From UBA6912 sp963792895 (GTDB lineage: Bacteria > Actinomycetota > Acidimicrobiia > Spongiisociales > UBA5794), in contig CAWBYA010000004.1 of assembly GCA_963792895.1 (NCBI GenBank), positions 124,001 to 188,000 of the forward strand: DNA of 64,000 nucleotides, read 5' to 3'. The position numbers and the translations under genes are program-made. The notes under the pieces were generated by a model. That model searched no databases, was not told the origin of the DNA, and was given only the letters and a program-made list of their open reading frames with translations. Each line of letters begins with the position of its first letter. The stretch's first letter is position 1. This document shows, in pieces, positions 7,258 through 16,613 of this stretch.

Positions 7258-9378
7258 ATGCATGTGTACAAGTGGGTTCGACTCCTCTGGGTGGCGCTGC
7301 TGGTCGTAAGCGGCACTGCGCCTGCGTCTGCCGCAACGGAGGAGAGCCCGGCTGCGCCTGGGCCTGTGACCATGCAGGTTGCAGCCGGCCTCGACGGCTA
7401 CGTCGACCCTGCGAGCCCGCTTCATGTGACGGTGGAGCTCGCCGCCTCGGCCCTGACGGTCGGTCGTCTCGAGCTCGACTTCGGCGGGAAGGTCTCGACC
7501 GCCGTCGAAGTGCCCGCCGGGAGCGTCAAGCAGTATGACCTGGACGGTCCGAGCCCACTGACGCGAAGGCAGTTGACCGTGCGTCTGGTCGGCGACGATG
7601 GCGGCGAGTTGTCCTCCCAGACGATCAGATTGCGAGTGGCCGGTGACGAGATGTTGGTCGGGCTCGCCGGCATCGAAGGCATCGAGACGGCAGTCCGGTC
7701 TGCAGTCACGACCCCGCTCGGGCGATCCGTGACCGTTCTGAACGTCGGTCCCGACGACGCCATCCGCATGGCCCCGCTTTCCTATGTCGTGCTTGGTCCC
7801 GATGCGCTCGGCAACGCAACGGAGCGTGAGGTCGCTGCGATTCTCGACTGGGTCGAGGGTGGCGGCCGCCTCTACGGGGCTGCGGCCGACGTGGCCGTTG
7901 TCGCCTCGGCGGGCGCGGGGACGGTCTATGCCGGGACGAGCCTCGTCGTCTCGCGTGTCGGGGCTGGTGAGATCGGAGTCCTTTCGGACCCGTCGGACGT
8001 TGCGGTCGACGAATGGAGCAAGATCTTCCGTGATCGCCCATCGAACGCGGCAGTCGTCGATCAGGCCCGTCAGGATGCATCGCTTGCGCTCGTCTCGGCG
8101 GCGTCATCCGGTCAGGAAGCGTCCGTTCCAGCCTTGCCGTGGTTGCTCGGTGGCATCGTCGTGTTCGTCGTGCTGGTGGGACCGGTCAACTTCCTCGTGC
8201 TCCGGGCCCTGCGGCGCCCCGAATGGGCGTGGCTCACCATCCCGATGCTGAGCATTGCTTTTCTTGCTGCGTTTTGGACGATTGGGCGATCACAGCTGGC
8301 CGACTTCTCGGCCACCCACGCGGTGGTGCTCATCGACAGGGGGATCGAGACCGACGGTCGAGCGGGCGTCGTCGTGCAGGTCGAGTCGGCCGGTGAGCAC
8401 GTCATGGTGCCGCCTGAGGGCTGGAACGCCCTTCCGACGTCGTCGCGCCCGTTTGGTCCCGGGCTCGCTTCGGGGGAGGTGGAGGACGACAGGGTCGTCT
8501 TCGACCTCGACGATCTCGGCGTAGGTACGGTCGAGCTCGAGTGGAGCGAGGGGCCGTTGGCGCTGTCAGCTGTGGTCACGCCGTCCACCGAGGTCCCGAG
8601 CGGACAGGGCCTCGACATCGAGGTGACGAACTCGACCCCCTGGGCCATGTGGGCGTGGGGCGTGGTCGTCAACGGCGTCGGCTACAACGGCAAGGGTTCC
8701 CTCGAGCCGGGCGCAACGGGCTCTGTGGTGGTGCGGAGCGTCTTGAGCCGGGTCGCCTACGACCCAGTCATCTCCGAGGCAGTCGGGCGTCGCCCGTATG
8801 ATGCCGACGCTCCGATCTCGACGTACGAGGTCGTCTACCCGCTGGCGGCCTTCGCCGAACAAGAGGCACCTCGACTGCGCGACCGCGATCCCTATGTCTT
8901 CGGTTTCACCGATGATCGTGACATCTCGGTTGCCTTGGACGGTCGCTCGAGCAATGCGCCCGGAACCACGCTCATGCTGAAACGCTTCGACCTGCCCGAA
9001 GGCGCCGCCGCATCGCTCGGAGGAGTGAGGCCTGAGGTGCTCTCGATCGTGGGTGCGTCGAGTGTCGAGCGGTACGGTGACGAGATATACGCATACGGGG
9101 CGGACGAGGTGTACTTCCACTACGAGATACCGGTGGGAGCCCCTGAACGTGGCGAGATCGACCCGTCGTTCACCCAGCTCGACGACGTGTCCGTGTACGA
9201 CTGGACCTCGGGTGACTTCGTTCCGTTTGCGTGGGGTGAGTCGTTCGGAGTGGCAGACCTCGCATCTCCTGGTGGAGAGATCGTGATTCGTGCGTCACGC
9301 AACCTGACAGAGGGCGAGCAGTTCTTCGACGAGTCGATCACATTGGGTCGATACGCGTTGCGGTGGGTCACCACATGA
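7258..9378 (+). CDS. Membrane-anchored protein heading the ABC/MoxR/vWA cluster
   Basis: A 706-residue exported protein of no family I can name securely. It has an N-terminal signal peptide (about 1-26) and an extracytoplasmic region. A segment near residues 178-205 (YVVLGPDAL, then ILDWVEGGGRLYG) resembles the class I glutamine-amidotransferase-like fold found in several vWA-cluster proteins. Two transmembrane helices follow at about 286-310 and 322-342, with GPVNFLVLRALRRPEW between them. The large C-terminal part is beta-rich. Its stop overlaps the ATG of the ABC ATPase gene by four bases, so it is probably part of the same transport or envelope machine. Confidence 0.8.
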   Translation: MHVYKWVRLLWVALLVVSGTAPASAATEESPAAPGPVTMQVAAGLDGYVDPASPLHVTVELAASALTVGRLELDFGGKVSTAVEVPAGSVKQYDLDGPSPLTRRQLTVRLVGDDGGELSSQTIRLRVAGDEMLVGLAGIEGIETAVRSAVTTPLGRSVTVLNVGPDDAIRMAPLSYVVLGPDALGNATEREVAAILDWVEGGGRLYGAAADVAVVASAGAGTVYAGTSLVVSRVGAGEIGVLSDPSDVAVDEWSKIFRDRPSNAAVVDQARQDASLALVSAASSGQEASVPALPWLLGGIVVFVVLVGPVNFLVLRALRRPEWAWLTIPMLSIAFLAAFWTIGRSQLADFSATHAVVLIDRGIETDGRAGVVVQVESAGEHVMVPPEGWNALPTSSRPFGPGLASGEVEDDRVVFDLDDLGVGTVELEWSEGPLALSAVVTPSTEVPSGQGLDIEVTNSTPWAMWAWGVVVNGVGYNGKGSLEPGATGSVVVRSVLSRVAYDPVISEAVGRRPYDADAPISTYEVVYPLAAFAEQEAPRLRDRDPYVFGFTDDRDISVALDGRSSNAPGTTLMLKRFDLPEGAAASLGGVRPEVLSIVGASSVERYGDEIYAYGADEVYFHYEIPVGAPERGEIDPSFTQLDDVSVYDWTSGDFVPFAWGESFGVADLASPGGEIVIRASRNLTEGEQFFDESITLGRYALRWVTT

Positions 9379-10328
9379 TCGTCGAGTTTGCAGCCGTCGA
9401 GAAGCGCTATGGCAAGCTCTATGCGCTCAGGGACGCCGATCTCGCGGTGCCCGAGGGCTCGGTGCTCGGGCTGATCGGACCCAACGGCGCTGGCAAGACA
9501 ACCTCGATGCTCATCATGACCTCGTTGCTCGACCGCGATGGCGGGCGAGTTCGGATCGGAGGAATCGACCCGCAACGCGACCCAAAGGCGGTGCGGCGCC
9601 ACGTCGGATACATGCCCGACTTCTTCGGTGTCTACGAAGGCGTCAGGACTCGCGAGTACCTCGACTTCTTCGCGGCGACGCAGCGCATCCGGCCGGCCGC
9701 CCGCCCTGCCGTTGTGGCCGATCTCCTGGCTCTCGTGGACCTCGAGGACAAGGCCGATGCCGACGTCAACACGCTTTCTCGGGGGATGAAGCAGCGCCTC
9801 TCGCTCGCCAGGGCGCTCGTCCACGACCCGGCGTTGCTGGTGCTCGATGAACCCGCATCCGGGCTCGATCCCCGGGCTCGCGTCGAGTTGCGCGAGCTGA
9901 TCTCAGAGTTGCACCGCATGGGCCGCACCATCGTCATCTCGTCGCACATCCTCTCCGAGCTCGAGGGGATATGCACACATCTCGGTGTGGTCGACCATGG
10001 CCGCATCCTTGCCCAAGGCAGCGTCGGGGAGGTGCGGGCGCGGCTGTTCGCAGAGCGTCGCGTGACGGCCCGCATCGGCCACGACCGGGCGCTCGACGCC
10101 GAGGCCGTGCTGCGTAGCCACCCGGAGGTCGGTGATGTGAGCGTCGAGCGCGAGGTCGTTCGGGTCCACTTCGCCGGGGCGGACGACGTCTCGGCATCGC
10201 TGCTCGCCGGGCTCGTCGACAACGGGATACCCGTCGTCGAGTGGCGGGTCGAGGGCGCCGGCCTCGAAGACCTCTTCCTGCAGCTCACCGCCGAGGGTGC
10301 CGTCACCGAAGGGGGACCAGCGGTATGA
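9375..10328 (+). CDS. ABC transporter ATP-binding protein
   Basis: A 317-residue ATPase of an ABC-2 type exporter. The Walker A motif is GPNGAGKTT (near residue 36), the signature is LSRGMKQRLSLAR, the Walker B motif is LLVLDEPASGLDP, and the switch region reads ISSHILSELE. A C-terminal extension of about 100 residues resembles those of exporter ATPases. ATG at 9375 overlaps the upstream stop by four bases and is preferred over GTG at 9363. It couples by ATGA to the permease gene downstream. Confidence 0.93.
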   Translation: MIVEFAAVEKRYGKLYALRDADLAVPEGSVLGLIGPNGAGKTTSMLIMTSLLDRDGGRVRIGGIDPQRDPKAVRRHVGYMPDFFGVYEGVRTREYLDFFAATQRIRPAARPAVVADLLALVDLEDKADADVNTLSRGMKQRLSLARALVHDPALLVLDEPASGLDPRARVELRELISELHRMGRTIVISSHILSELEGICTHLGVVDHGRILAQGSVGEVRARLFAERRVTARIGHDRALDAEAVLRSHPEVGDVSVEREVVRVHFAGADDVSASLLAGLVDNGIPVVEWRVEGAGLEDLFLQLTAEGAVTEGGPAV

Positions 10329-11425
10329 ACCCGGTCGCACGCCGCGAGCTCCAAGAGCGGTTCCGGACGCTCCGCTCGCCGCTGCTCGTCTCTGTGTGGG
10401 TGTTGTCGGCCGGGGTGGTCACGTTCCTCGCATACCTCTACGCCAGGGGAGCGGCAGAGAGCAGACTGCGTGGTACGGCCGCGGCCGGTCTCGGCTCTGT
10501 CTTCGCCGCGAGCTCGATGGGTTCGTTCATCTTGCACACCGTCTTGCTCGGCCTCCTCGTTGCGGCGGTGTTCGTCGTGCCGGGGCAGGCGGCCGTGACC
10601 ATCGTGGGGGAGCGCGAACGTCAGACGCTGCCGCTGCTCCAGGTGAGCCAACTCAGTGCGTCGCGCATCGTCGTGGGGAAGCTCGTCTCCGCGCTCTCGT
10701 TCATCCTCTTGCTGCTGGTCGTCGTGGCACCGCTGCTCGTGATCCCTGTCCTCCTCGGTGGTGTCACCGTGCGCGACGTGGTTGCCGGCATTGGGATGGT
10801 CGGTGCCGCCTGCGTGACGATCGGGGCCCTTTCCATGTGGATATCGGCCAGGGCCCGGAGCATGCAGGGTGCCGTCCTCGGCTCTTACGTCGTCGCGGTG
10901 CTGTTCACGTTCGGCTCGCTGGCGTTGGTGCTCGCAGAGGTCCTCCTACTGGCTCCGACCGACCTCGGGCCGACTCGCTACGCACAGGGCATCCCGCGGG
11001 ACTCGGGTAGGGAGATCTACTCGGCCTGGGTGAGCCCTGTCGTTGGCCTCGTCGATGCTTCAGACGACGTGCTCCAGTTCGGGGGCGAGGTGGTGACGTC
11101 GCCGTACCTTCCCTTCCGGCAAGTCCTCGTCAAGCGTCAGGGCTTCGCCGCATCCAGCGTCGACACCCTGTACGACCCGTTTGGGGGCGTCAGTGTTTCC
11201 AGCACATTCGAAGAGCCGTTCGGGCGGGGGTTTTCGACGACAACCGTCGGCACGACGATCACGACCCGCCACGTCGACCCGATCCGCGGTGCCGTCTGGT
11301 GGCGCACGCTCGGATTCGAGGCGCTACTCACGATGTTCGCCGTCTGGCGGGCGGCCCGCCTGGTGCACGTGCCGCGAGCACGCGTCTTCCGCCGTGACCC
11401 AGAGGAGGTGGCTGGTGCCGCCTGA
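10325..11425 (+). CDS. ABC-2 type transporter permease
   Basis: A 366-residue membrane protein with about six transmembrane helices. The conserved pattern of ABC-2 permeases is present: an N-terminal NPVARRELQERFR, a cytoplasmic VGERERQTLPLLQVSQLSAS loop, then paired helices. It starts at ATG 10325, overlapping the ATPase stop by four bases, and should form the membrane part of that transporter. The cargo is unknown. The cluster context suggests an envelope component or protein. Confidence 0.88.
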   Translation: MNPVARRELQERFRTLRSPLLVSVWVLSAGVVTFLAYLYARGAAESRLRGTAAAGLGSVFAASSMGSFILHTVLLGLLVAAVFVVPGQAAVTIVGERERQTLPLLQVSQLSASRIVVGKLVSALSFILLLLVVVAPLLVIPVLLGGVTVRDVVAGIGMVGAACVTIGALSMWISARARSMQGAVLGSYVVAVLFTFGSLALVLAEVLLLAPTDLGPTRYAQGIPRDSGREIYSAWVSPVVGLVDASDDVLQFGGEVVTSPYLPFRQVLVKRQGFAASSVDTLYDPFGGVSVSSTFEEPFGRGFSTTTVGTTITTRHVDPIRGAVWWRTLGFEALLTMFAVWRAARLVHVPRARVFRRDPEEVAGAA

Positions 11426-12977
11426 TTCGATCGTTCGCCTCGTGACGGCGGCGCGGCGCAGGATCACCGAGATGCGTCTGGCTCGCCGGTCGCTCGCTGC
11501 CATTGGCATCGTCGCCGCCGCTGGGTCGGTGTTGCTCGCCGTTGCCCGTCGTGTGGTCATGCCTTGGGCCGAGCCGATGCTGATTGCCGCGGCGGCCGTC
11601 GCAATCGTCGGCGTGGTCGGATGGACCCTCCGGCAGCGTCCGTCGGCTCGTCACGCGGCGATCCAGCTCGACCACCGCCTCGGCGGCAAGGACCAGGTGA
11701 GCACGGCGCTCGAGCTCTCGGCGAAGCAGACGGTGACGCCCGTAGAAGCCGGTCAGCTGCAGCGTGCTGCGGCGTGGGCCGAGGGCCGCTCTCTCACAGG
11801 CTTCGGATCGGTGTGGCCGCCCCGCCGCTTGGCTCTGCTGACCGCTGTTGCCGTTGTTGCCGCAATCGTCCTCGCCGTGCCTCCTTCGCCCGCCGATGCG
11901 GAGCAGGCGAGGCGTGCCGAGATCGCCGCGCTGGTGGACGATGCCATCGCCCAGCTCGATGAAGCAGCGCGCGACGTCACCGATCCCTCGGTAGCCGACG
12001 AGCTCGCTCGCACTGCCGAGGAGCTGCGAGACGCAGCCGACCTCGACGAGGCGATCGCCCAGTTGGGAGATGCTCGCCAACGTCTCGCAGAGTTGCAGGA
12101 CGCCAATGCGCTTGCGCTCAAGACGGCGTTGGCGGCGGCAGAACAGCGGCTGTCGCAGTCGCCGCTCGGGGAGGGCGAAGGCCTCGCCTCCCAGCTCGAG
12201 TCGCTCGCCGACCTCGCTCCCGGCTTGGACGAGGACGCCCGAGCAGCAGCGGCGGCGCAGCTCGCCGAGTTGTCACGCCAGCTCTCACCCACGGACGCCG
12301 TGCTGGCCGATGCCCTCCAGCAAGCCAGCCGCGATATCCAGGCCGGCAGTGACGCCACAGCCGCGCTCGATGGGGCCGCTCGCGCTGCGGCATCGGCAGC
12401 CGATCGGGTCGCCGCCGCCGATGATCTCGCCGACGCGCGTGCCGCAGTCAGGGAAGCCCAGCAGGGGCTCGCCGATGCCCGCAGCCAAGGCGACGGCCAA
12501 GGCCAAGGCGACGGCCAAGGCCAGGGGCAGGGCGACGGGCAAGGTGACGGACAGGGCCAGGGACAGGGCCAGGGTCAGGGCGACGGGCAGGGGCAGGGCC
12601 AAGGTGGCGGAGGTGGCGGGTCGGGCACCGGCGCCGACAACCCGAACCCCGTGGGCGGCGGAACCGGCTCGGGCTCGCTGCCGGGCACGGGTACGGGCGA
12701 TCGCGACACGGTGCGGGACCCGGTGCGCGGCCAGGTCTTCGATCCGCCGGGAGGCGTCGCCGGCGACGAGCAGCGCGTTGACTTCGACACGACCGACCCG
12801 ACCGGCGGAGTCCAAGGACGGACCGAGGGCAGCGGGCTCGAGAACCTGCCGCTCGTGCCGTATGCCGACCGCTACGCAGCGTATCGGCAGACGGCCCTCG
12901 ACGCCCTCGACAGGATGGCCGTACCGACCAGTCTGCAAGACCTCGTCCGCATCTACTTCACGGAGTTGAGCCCATGA
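11415..12977 (+). CDS. Membrane-anchored coiled-coil protein with Gly/Gln-rich tail
   Basis: A 520-residue protein with hydrophobic helices at about 25-45, 54-72 and 138-155. A long Ala/Glu/Asp/Arg-rich region (about 165-355) is probably coiled coil. A Gly/Gln/Asp low-complexity tract covers about 357-408, and a conserved C-terminal segment resumes around 460-520. It resembles the helical proteins found beside MoxR/DUF58/vWA genes, but I cannot assign a family. GTG at 11415 is set by GGAGG seven bases upstream and overlaps the permease end by 11 bases. It overlaps moxR by four bases. Confidence 0.75.
   Translation: MPPDSIVRLVTAARRRITEMRLARRSLAAIGIVAAAGSVLLAVARRVVMPWAEPMLIAAAAVAIVGVVGWTLRQRPSARHAAIQLDHRLGGKDQVSTALELSAKQTVTPVEAGQLQRAAAWAEGRSLTGFGSVWPPRRLALLTAVAVVAAIVLAVPPSPADAEQARRAEIAALVDDAIAQLDEAARDVTDPSVADELARTAEELRDAADLDEAIAQLGDARQRLAELQDANALALKTALAAAEQRLSQSPLGEGEGLASQLESLADLAPGLDEDARAAAAAQLAELSRQLSPTDAVLADALQQASRDIQAGSDATAALDGAARAAASAADRVAAADDLADARAAVREAQQGLADARSQGDGQGQGDGQGQGQGDGQGDGQGQGQGQGQGDGQGQGQGGGGGGSGTGADNPNPVGGGTGSGSLPGTGTGDRDTVRDPVRGQVFDPPGGVAGDEQRVDFDTTDPTGGVQGRTEGSGLENLPLVPYADRYAAYRQTALDALDRMAVPTSLQDLVRIYFTELSP
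12487..12620 (+). repeat. In-gene GGCCAAGGCGAC-type low-complexity repeat
   Basis: Tandem copies of six- and nine-base units encode alternating Gly-Gln and Gly-Asp dipeptides for about 40 residues. The array stays in frame and is probably a flexible, hydrophilic linker prone to length changes by slippage. Confidence 0.8.
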
Positions 12978-13945
12978 TGACGCCAGAGGAGTTCTCCACC
13001 ACGGTTGCTGCCGTCGAGGACGAGATCGGCAAGGTGATCGTCGGGCAGCGTGAGCTGGTGAGGGCCGTGATCATCGGAATGCTCTGTGAAGGCCACATCC
13101 TGCTGGAGGGTGTCCCCGGGCTCGGCAAGACGCTCCTGCTGCGAACTCTGGGCGACGCGCTCAACGTCGACTTCGGCCGGGTGCAGTTCACGCCCGACCT
13201 CATGCCCGCCGACATCGTCGGAACGAATGTCCTCGCCGACGGCGCCTTTCGCTTCCACCAGGGGCCCGTGTTCGCCAATGTCGTGCTCGCCGACGAGGTC
13301 AATCGTGCCACCCCGAAGACGCAGTCCGCCCTCCTGGAAGCGATGCAAGAGCGCAGGGTGACGCTCGGCGGCACCACCCATGATCTTCCACGGCCCTTCT
13401 TCGTGATGGCGACCCAGAATCCGTTGGAGATGGAGGGGACATACCCCCTGCCCGAGGCGCAGCTCGACCGTTTCCTCCTCAAGGTGCTCGTGCCGTTCCC
13501 GGCGGTCGACGAGTTGGTGACCATCCTGCAAAGGACCACGACCGATGCGGTCGCCCAGGTCGATCCGGTTGCCGCCGCCGACGTGCTCAACCGTATGATC
13601 GCCATGGTCCGCCAGGTGCCGGCCGCTTCGCATTTGCTCGAATACGCATCGCTGCTGGTGGTCGCCACCCATCCCGGGCGCCCGGGCGGCGTGCCCCTCG
13701 TCGACACGTACGTGCGCTTCGGAGCCAGCCCGCGCGCTGCACAGGCGATGGTGCTTGCCGGCAAGGCGCGTGCGCTCATCGAGGGCCGCCTCAACCTCGC
13801 CGCCGACGACATCCGCGCCGTGGCGCCCCTCGCGCTTCGTCATCGGCTGGTGCTCGGTTACGAGGCAGTCGCCGACGGCGTCGCGGCGGACACGATCATC
13901 ACCGAGGTGCTCGCCGCCCATCCGGCGCCCCCCGCAGGCGCCTGA
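12974..13945 (+). CDS. MoxR-type AAA+ ATPase
   Basis: A 323-residue MoxR protein. The Walker A motif is GVPGLGKT (near residues 43-50) and the Walker B motif is VVLADEVNRA (near 104-113). A sensor 1 block follows, FFVMATQNPLE, then TYPLPEAQLDRF. MoxR ATPases are chaperone-like and usually act with vWA-domain partners to assemble or metallate other proteins. The immediate DUF58 and vWA neighbours here fit that. The gene overlaps its upstream neighbour by four bases and its downstream neighbour by one (TGATG). Confidence 0.95.
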   Translation: MMTPEEFSTTVAAVEDEIGKVIVGQRELVRAVIIGMLCEGHILLEGVPGLGKTLLLRTLGDALNVDFGRVQFTPDLMPADIVGTNVLADGAFRFHQGPVFANVVLADEVNRATPKTQSALLEAMQERRVTLGGTTHDLPRPFFVMATQNPLEMEGTYPLPEAQLDRFLLKVLVPFPAVDELVTILQRTTTDAVAQVDPVAAADVLNRMIAMVRQVPAASHLLEYASLLVVATHPGRPGGVPLVDTYVRFGASPRAAQAMVLAGKARALIEGRLNLAADDIRAVAPLALRHRLVLGYEAVADGVAADTIITEVLAAHPAPPAGA

Positions 13946-14811
13946 TGCTCCTCGACGCACCCCTCCGCTCCCGACTCGACCGGCTGGCGCTACACGGGCG
14001 GCGCAGGGTCAGGGGGGTGTGGAGCGGCAGGAACAGGTCGGTGCGACTGGGCGAGAGCCTCGACTTCGCTGACTATCGCGAGTACTTCCCCGGCGACGAC
14101 TTCCGCCGCATCGACTACAACCTGTGGGCGCGCCTCGGGGTTGTCCTGATCCGTCTCTTCGAGGCCGAGGACGAGATGCCCCTGTCTGTTGTGGTGGACA
14201 CGTCCGCCTCGATGCGATTCGGCGCCAAGTTCCCGACGGCGCAACGTCTCGCCGCAATGGTGACCTACCTCGCGCTCGCGTCCGGGGAGCGAGTCAGGTT
14301 GCTGACGGTGCCGGCTGAGGGGAAACCCGCCCTCCAGGGGCCGTGGGCGCGCCACATCGCTGCCTGGCCCCGCATGGAGCGCTGGCTCGAGTCGCTTGCG
14401 GCCGGCGGGGGCACGGATCTCCCCGCAGCCGCCCGGCTCATGGCGGCCCCCGGTGCCCACCGTGGCCCCGTCGTGCTCATCAGCGATCTGCTCACGCACG
14501 ACTGGGGCGCAGCGATCGACGTGCTCGGCGCGATCGGCGGCGGCGTCGTGCTTCACGTCCTCGACCCCTCCGAGCTGGCGCCCGACATGACCGGCGACCT
14601 CACGCTTCGTGACGTGGAGACGGGACGCGAGATCCAGGTGTCGGTGAGTGATGCGGCCCTGGAGCGCTATCTCGAGCGTGTGGCCCGGTTTCGCTCCGAC
14701 GCTGCGGCGCGATCGAGACGGGCCGGGATGGAGTATGTCATGGTGCCTGCAGTTCCCGGCGCCGTCGATGCTGCTCTACGCGACCTGGTCGCAGGGGGAT
14801 GGGTGCGGTGA
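13945..14811 (+). CDS. DUF58 domain protein (vWA-like)
   Basis: A 288-residue DUF58 protein. The family hallmark EYFPGDDFRRIDYNLWARLG spans about residues 47-66. A degenerate MIDAS-type loop, VVVDTSASM, follows near 85-93. DUF58 genes almost always accompany moxR and are thought to encode its partner. Its start shares one base with the moxR stop, and its end overlaps the next vWA gene by up to 13 bases. Confidence 0.92.
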   Translation: MLLDAPLRSRLDRLALHGRRRVRGVWSGRNRSVRLGESLDFADYREYFPGDDFRRIDYNLWARLGVVLIRLFEAEDEMPLSVVVDTSASMRFGAKFPTAQRLAAMVTYLALASGERVRLLTVPAEGKPALQGPWARHIAAWPRMERWLESLAAGGGTDLPAAARLMAAPGAHRGPVVLISDLLTHDWGAAIDVLGAIGGGVVLHVLDPSELAPDMTGDLTLRDVETGREIQVSVSDAALERYLERVARFRSDAAARSRRAGMEYVMVPAVPGAVDAALRDLVAGGWVR

Positions 14812-16613
14812 GCCTTCTCGCCCCTGCCGCGCTCGGCCTCCTGGCGCTGTCCGTTCCGCTCGTTGTGATGTACATGCTGCGCTCTCGGCGCCGCGGCGTC
14901 GAAGTCGCCAGCACGCTTCTCTGGGAGGACGAGAAGGAGTTCGTGTCTGCGGCCTTGCCGTGGCAACGGCTCCGGATCACTGCAGCGCTCGTGCTCCAAC
15001 TCCTGGCCCTCGCCCTCTTCGCGTTCGTGCTGGCCCGGCCCTTCTTCCGAGAGACGACGCTGCTCGGTCCCCATACCGTGCTCATTGCCGACACTTCGGG
15101 GTCGATGGCGCTGGCGGGCCGGCTCGACCAGGCCAAAGCAGAGATGAGATCGCTGGTCGCCGAGGCTTCGTCAGACCAACTCATCTCGATCGTGCAAGCA
15201 GGCTCGAGGCCGAGGGTGCTTGCCGCCTTCTCGCGCGACCCTGCCCAGCTGACCGAGATCGTCGACGGACTCACTGCCGGCGGCGGAACGGAGGATCTCG
15301 ACGGTGCGCTGCGGCTGGCGCGCGGCTTGGCGACGCCCGATCGGCCCACCTCGCTGCTCTTCCTCTCCGATGGCGGCCCCGCGCAGGTTCTCGACGAGCC
15401 CGTTGCCGACGCCCGGCACATAGTGTTCGACGCGACCGGCGCCAACCTGGCCGTCACCGGCCTCGGCACCAGCCCGGTCGGCGAGGGTCCAGCGCGCCTC
15501 TTCGTCGAAGTGGCGTCCTTCTCGCCCGGCACCGAGGAGCCCAACGTGTCGCTCACCGTCGACGGGCTCGAGGTCGGGACCCTCACGTTCGCCGTGCCTC
15601 CGGGCGAGCGCCGCCGCGAGATCGTGACGGTCGATGCGGGGCCCGGCCAAGTGGTCGAGGCCAGGCTGGTCGATGCCACCGATGCCAATTCGCTCGATGA
15701 CTCGGCCGCCGTCGTCCTCACCGGCACTGCGGCACTCGGGGTGACGGTTGCCGGGGACGGATCCCCCTTTCTCGATGCGCTGTTGTCTGCTACCCCGGGG
15801 GTGACGGTTCCCCAAGACCGGCCCCCAGATGTCGTGGTGCTGGACGGAGGGAGTGCCGACCTCGTAGACAGGCCCGCGTGGCTGATCCATCCCGATGTCG
15901 TTCCTGATGGCGTGCGGCTCGAAGGGATCGTCGAGAATCCCCTCATCACCTTTGCGCGCACCGGCGAGCCGCTGCTCGAGGGCTTGGACCTCTCGGCGCT
16001 GGCGATTGCGCGGGCAGACGTGGTGGCGGCTCCTGGTTGGCTTCCGATCCTCAGCGCAGGCGACGTGCCCCTGATCCTGCTCGGCGAGATCGACGGGCAC
16101 CGCGTCGTGTACTTCACCTTCGATCTGGTGGCCTCCAATCTCCCCGTGCAGGTCAGTTTCCCCATTCTGGGATCGCGCATCCTCGACTGGCTGGGGGGCA
16201 GCAGGCTCGGCACGGCGGGAACCGCAGACGCCGGGACGCCGCTGGCGCTGACGCCACCCGAGGGAGCAACGAGCCGCATCACCCGGCCGGACGGCACCGT
16301 GGACGCCGTACCCGGCGACATTGTCGAGTACACGTCAACCGACATGCCCGGGGTGTACCGGATCGACTACGTCGCTTCAGACGGCGATGTCGTGGTGGGC
16401 TCGACGGCTTCTCGGCGTTTTGCGGCCGGCGAAGCCGCGGGTGCGAGCCGGATGATTGCCGTGACCGAACCGGCCGGCGCAGCAGGTGAGGAAGCCACGC
16501 TGGTGCGCGAGTGGGCGCCCGCGCTGATCGCCTTGCTGCTCACGCTCGTGCTCATCGAGTGGTGGGTGGCGTTCGGGCGGCCACTGCCGCGGCGACAGGT
16601 GGTGGCTGCGTGA
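14799..16613 (+). CDS. BatA-type membrane protein with vWA domain
   Basis: A 604-residue protein. An N-terminal BatA-like membrane region has two helices (about 5-24 and 58-80), with the typical LRSRRRGVEVASTLLWEDE between them. A vWA domain follows with a complete MIDAS start, DTSGSM, near residues 98-103. The C-terminal periplasmic part ends in another helix at about 575-595. ATG at 14799 is used; GTG at 14808, overlapping the upstream stop, is the alternative. It is probably a metal-dependent adhesion partner of the MoxR ATPase. Confidence 0.88.
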   Translation: MGAVSLLAPAALGLLALSVPLVVMYMLRSRRRGVEVASTLLWEDEKEFVSAALPWQRLRITAALVLQLLALALFAFVLARPFFRETTLLGPHTVLIADTSGSMALAGRLDQAKAEMRSLVAEASSDQLISIVQAGSRPRVLAAFSRDPAQLTEIVDGLTAGGGTEDLDGALRLARGLATPDRPTSLLFLSDGGPAQVLDEPVADARHIVFDATGANLAVTGLGTSPVGEGPARLFVEVASFSPGTEEPNVSLTVDGLEVGTLTFAVPPGERRREIVTVDAGPGQVVEARLVDATDANSLDDSAAVVLTGTAALGVTVAGDGSPFLDALLSATPGVTVPQDRPPDVVVLDGGSADLVDRPAWLIHPDVVPDGVRLEGIVENPLITFARTGEPLLEGLDLSALAIARADVVAAPGWLPILSAGDVPLILLGEIDGHRVVYFTFDLVASNLPVQVSFPILGSRILDWLGGSRLGTAGTADAGTPLALTPPEGATSRITRPDGTVDAVPGDIVEYTSTDMPGVYRIDYVASDGDVVVGSTASRRFAAGEAAGASRMIAVTEPAGAAGEEATLVREWAPALIALLLTLVLIEWWVAFGRPLPRRQVVAA

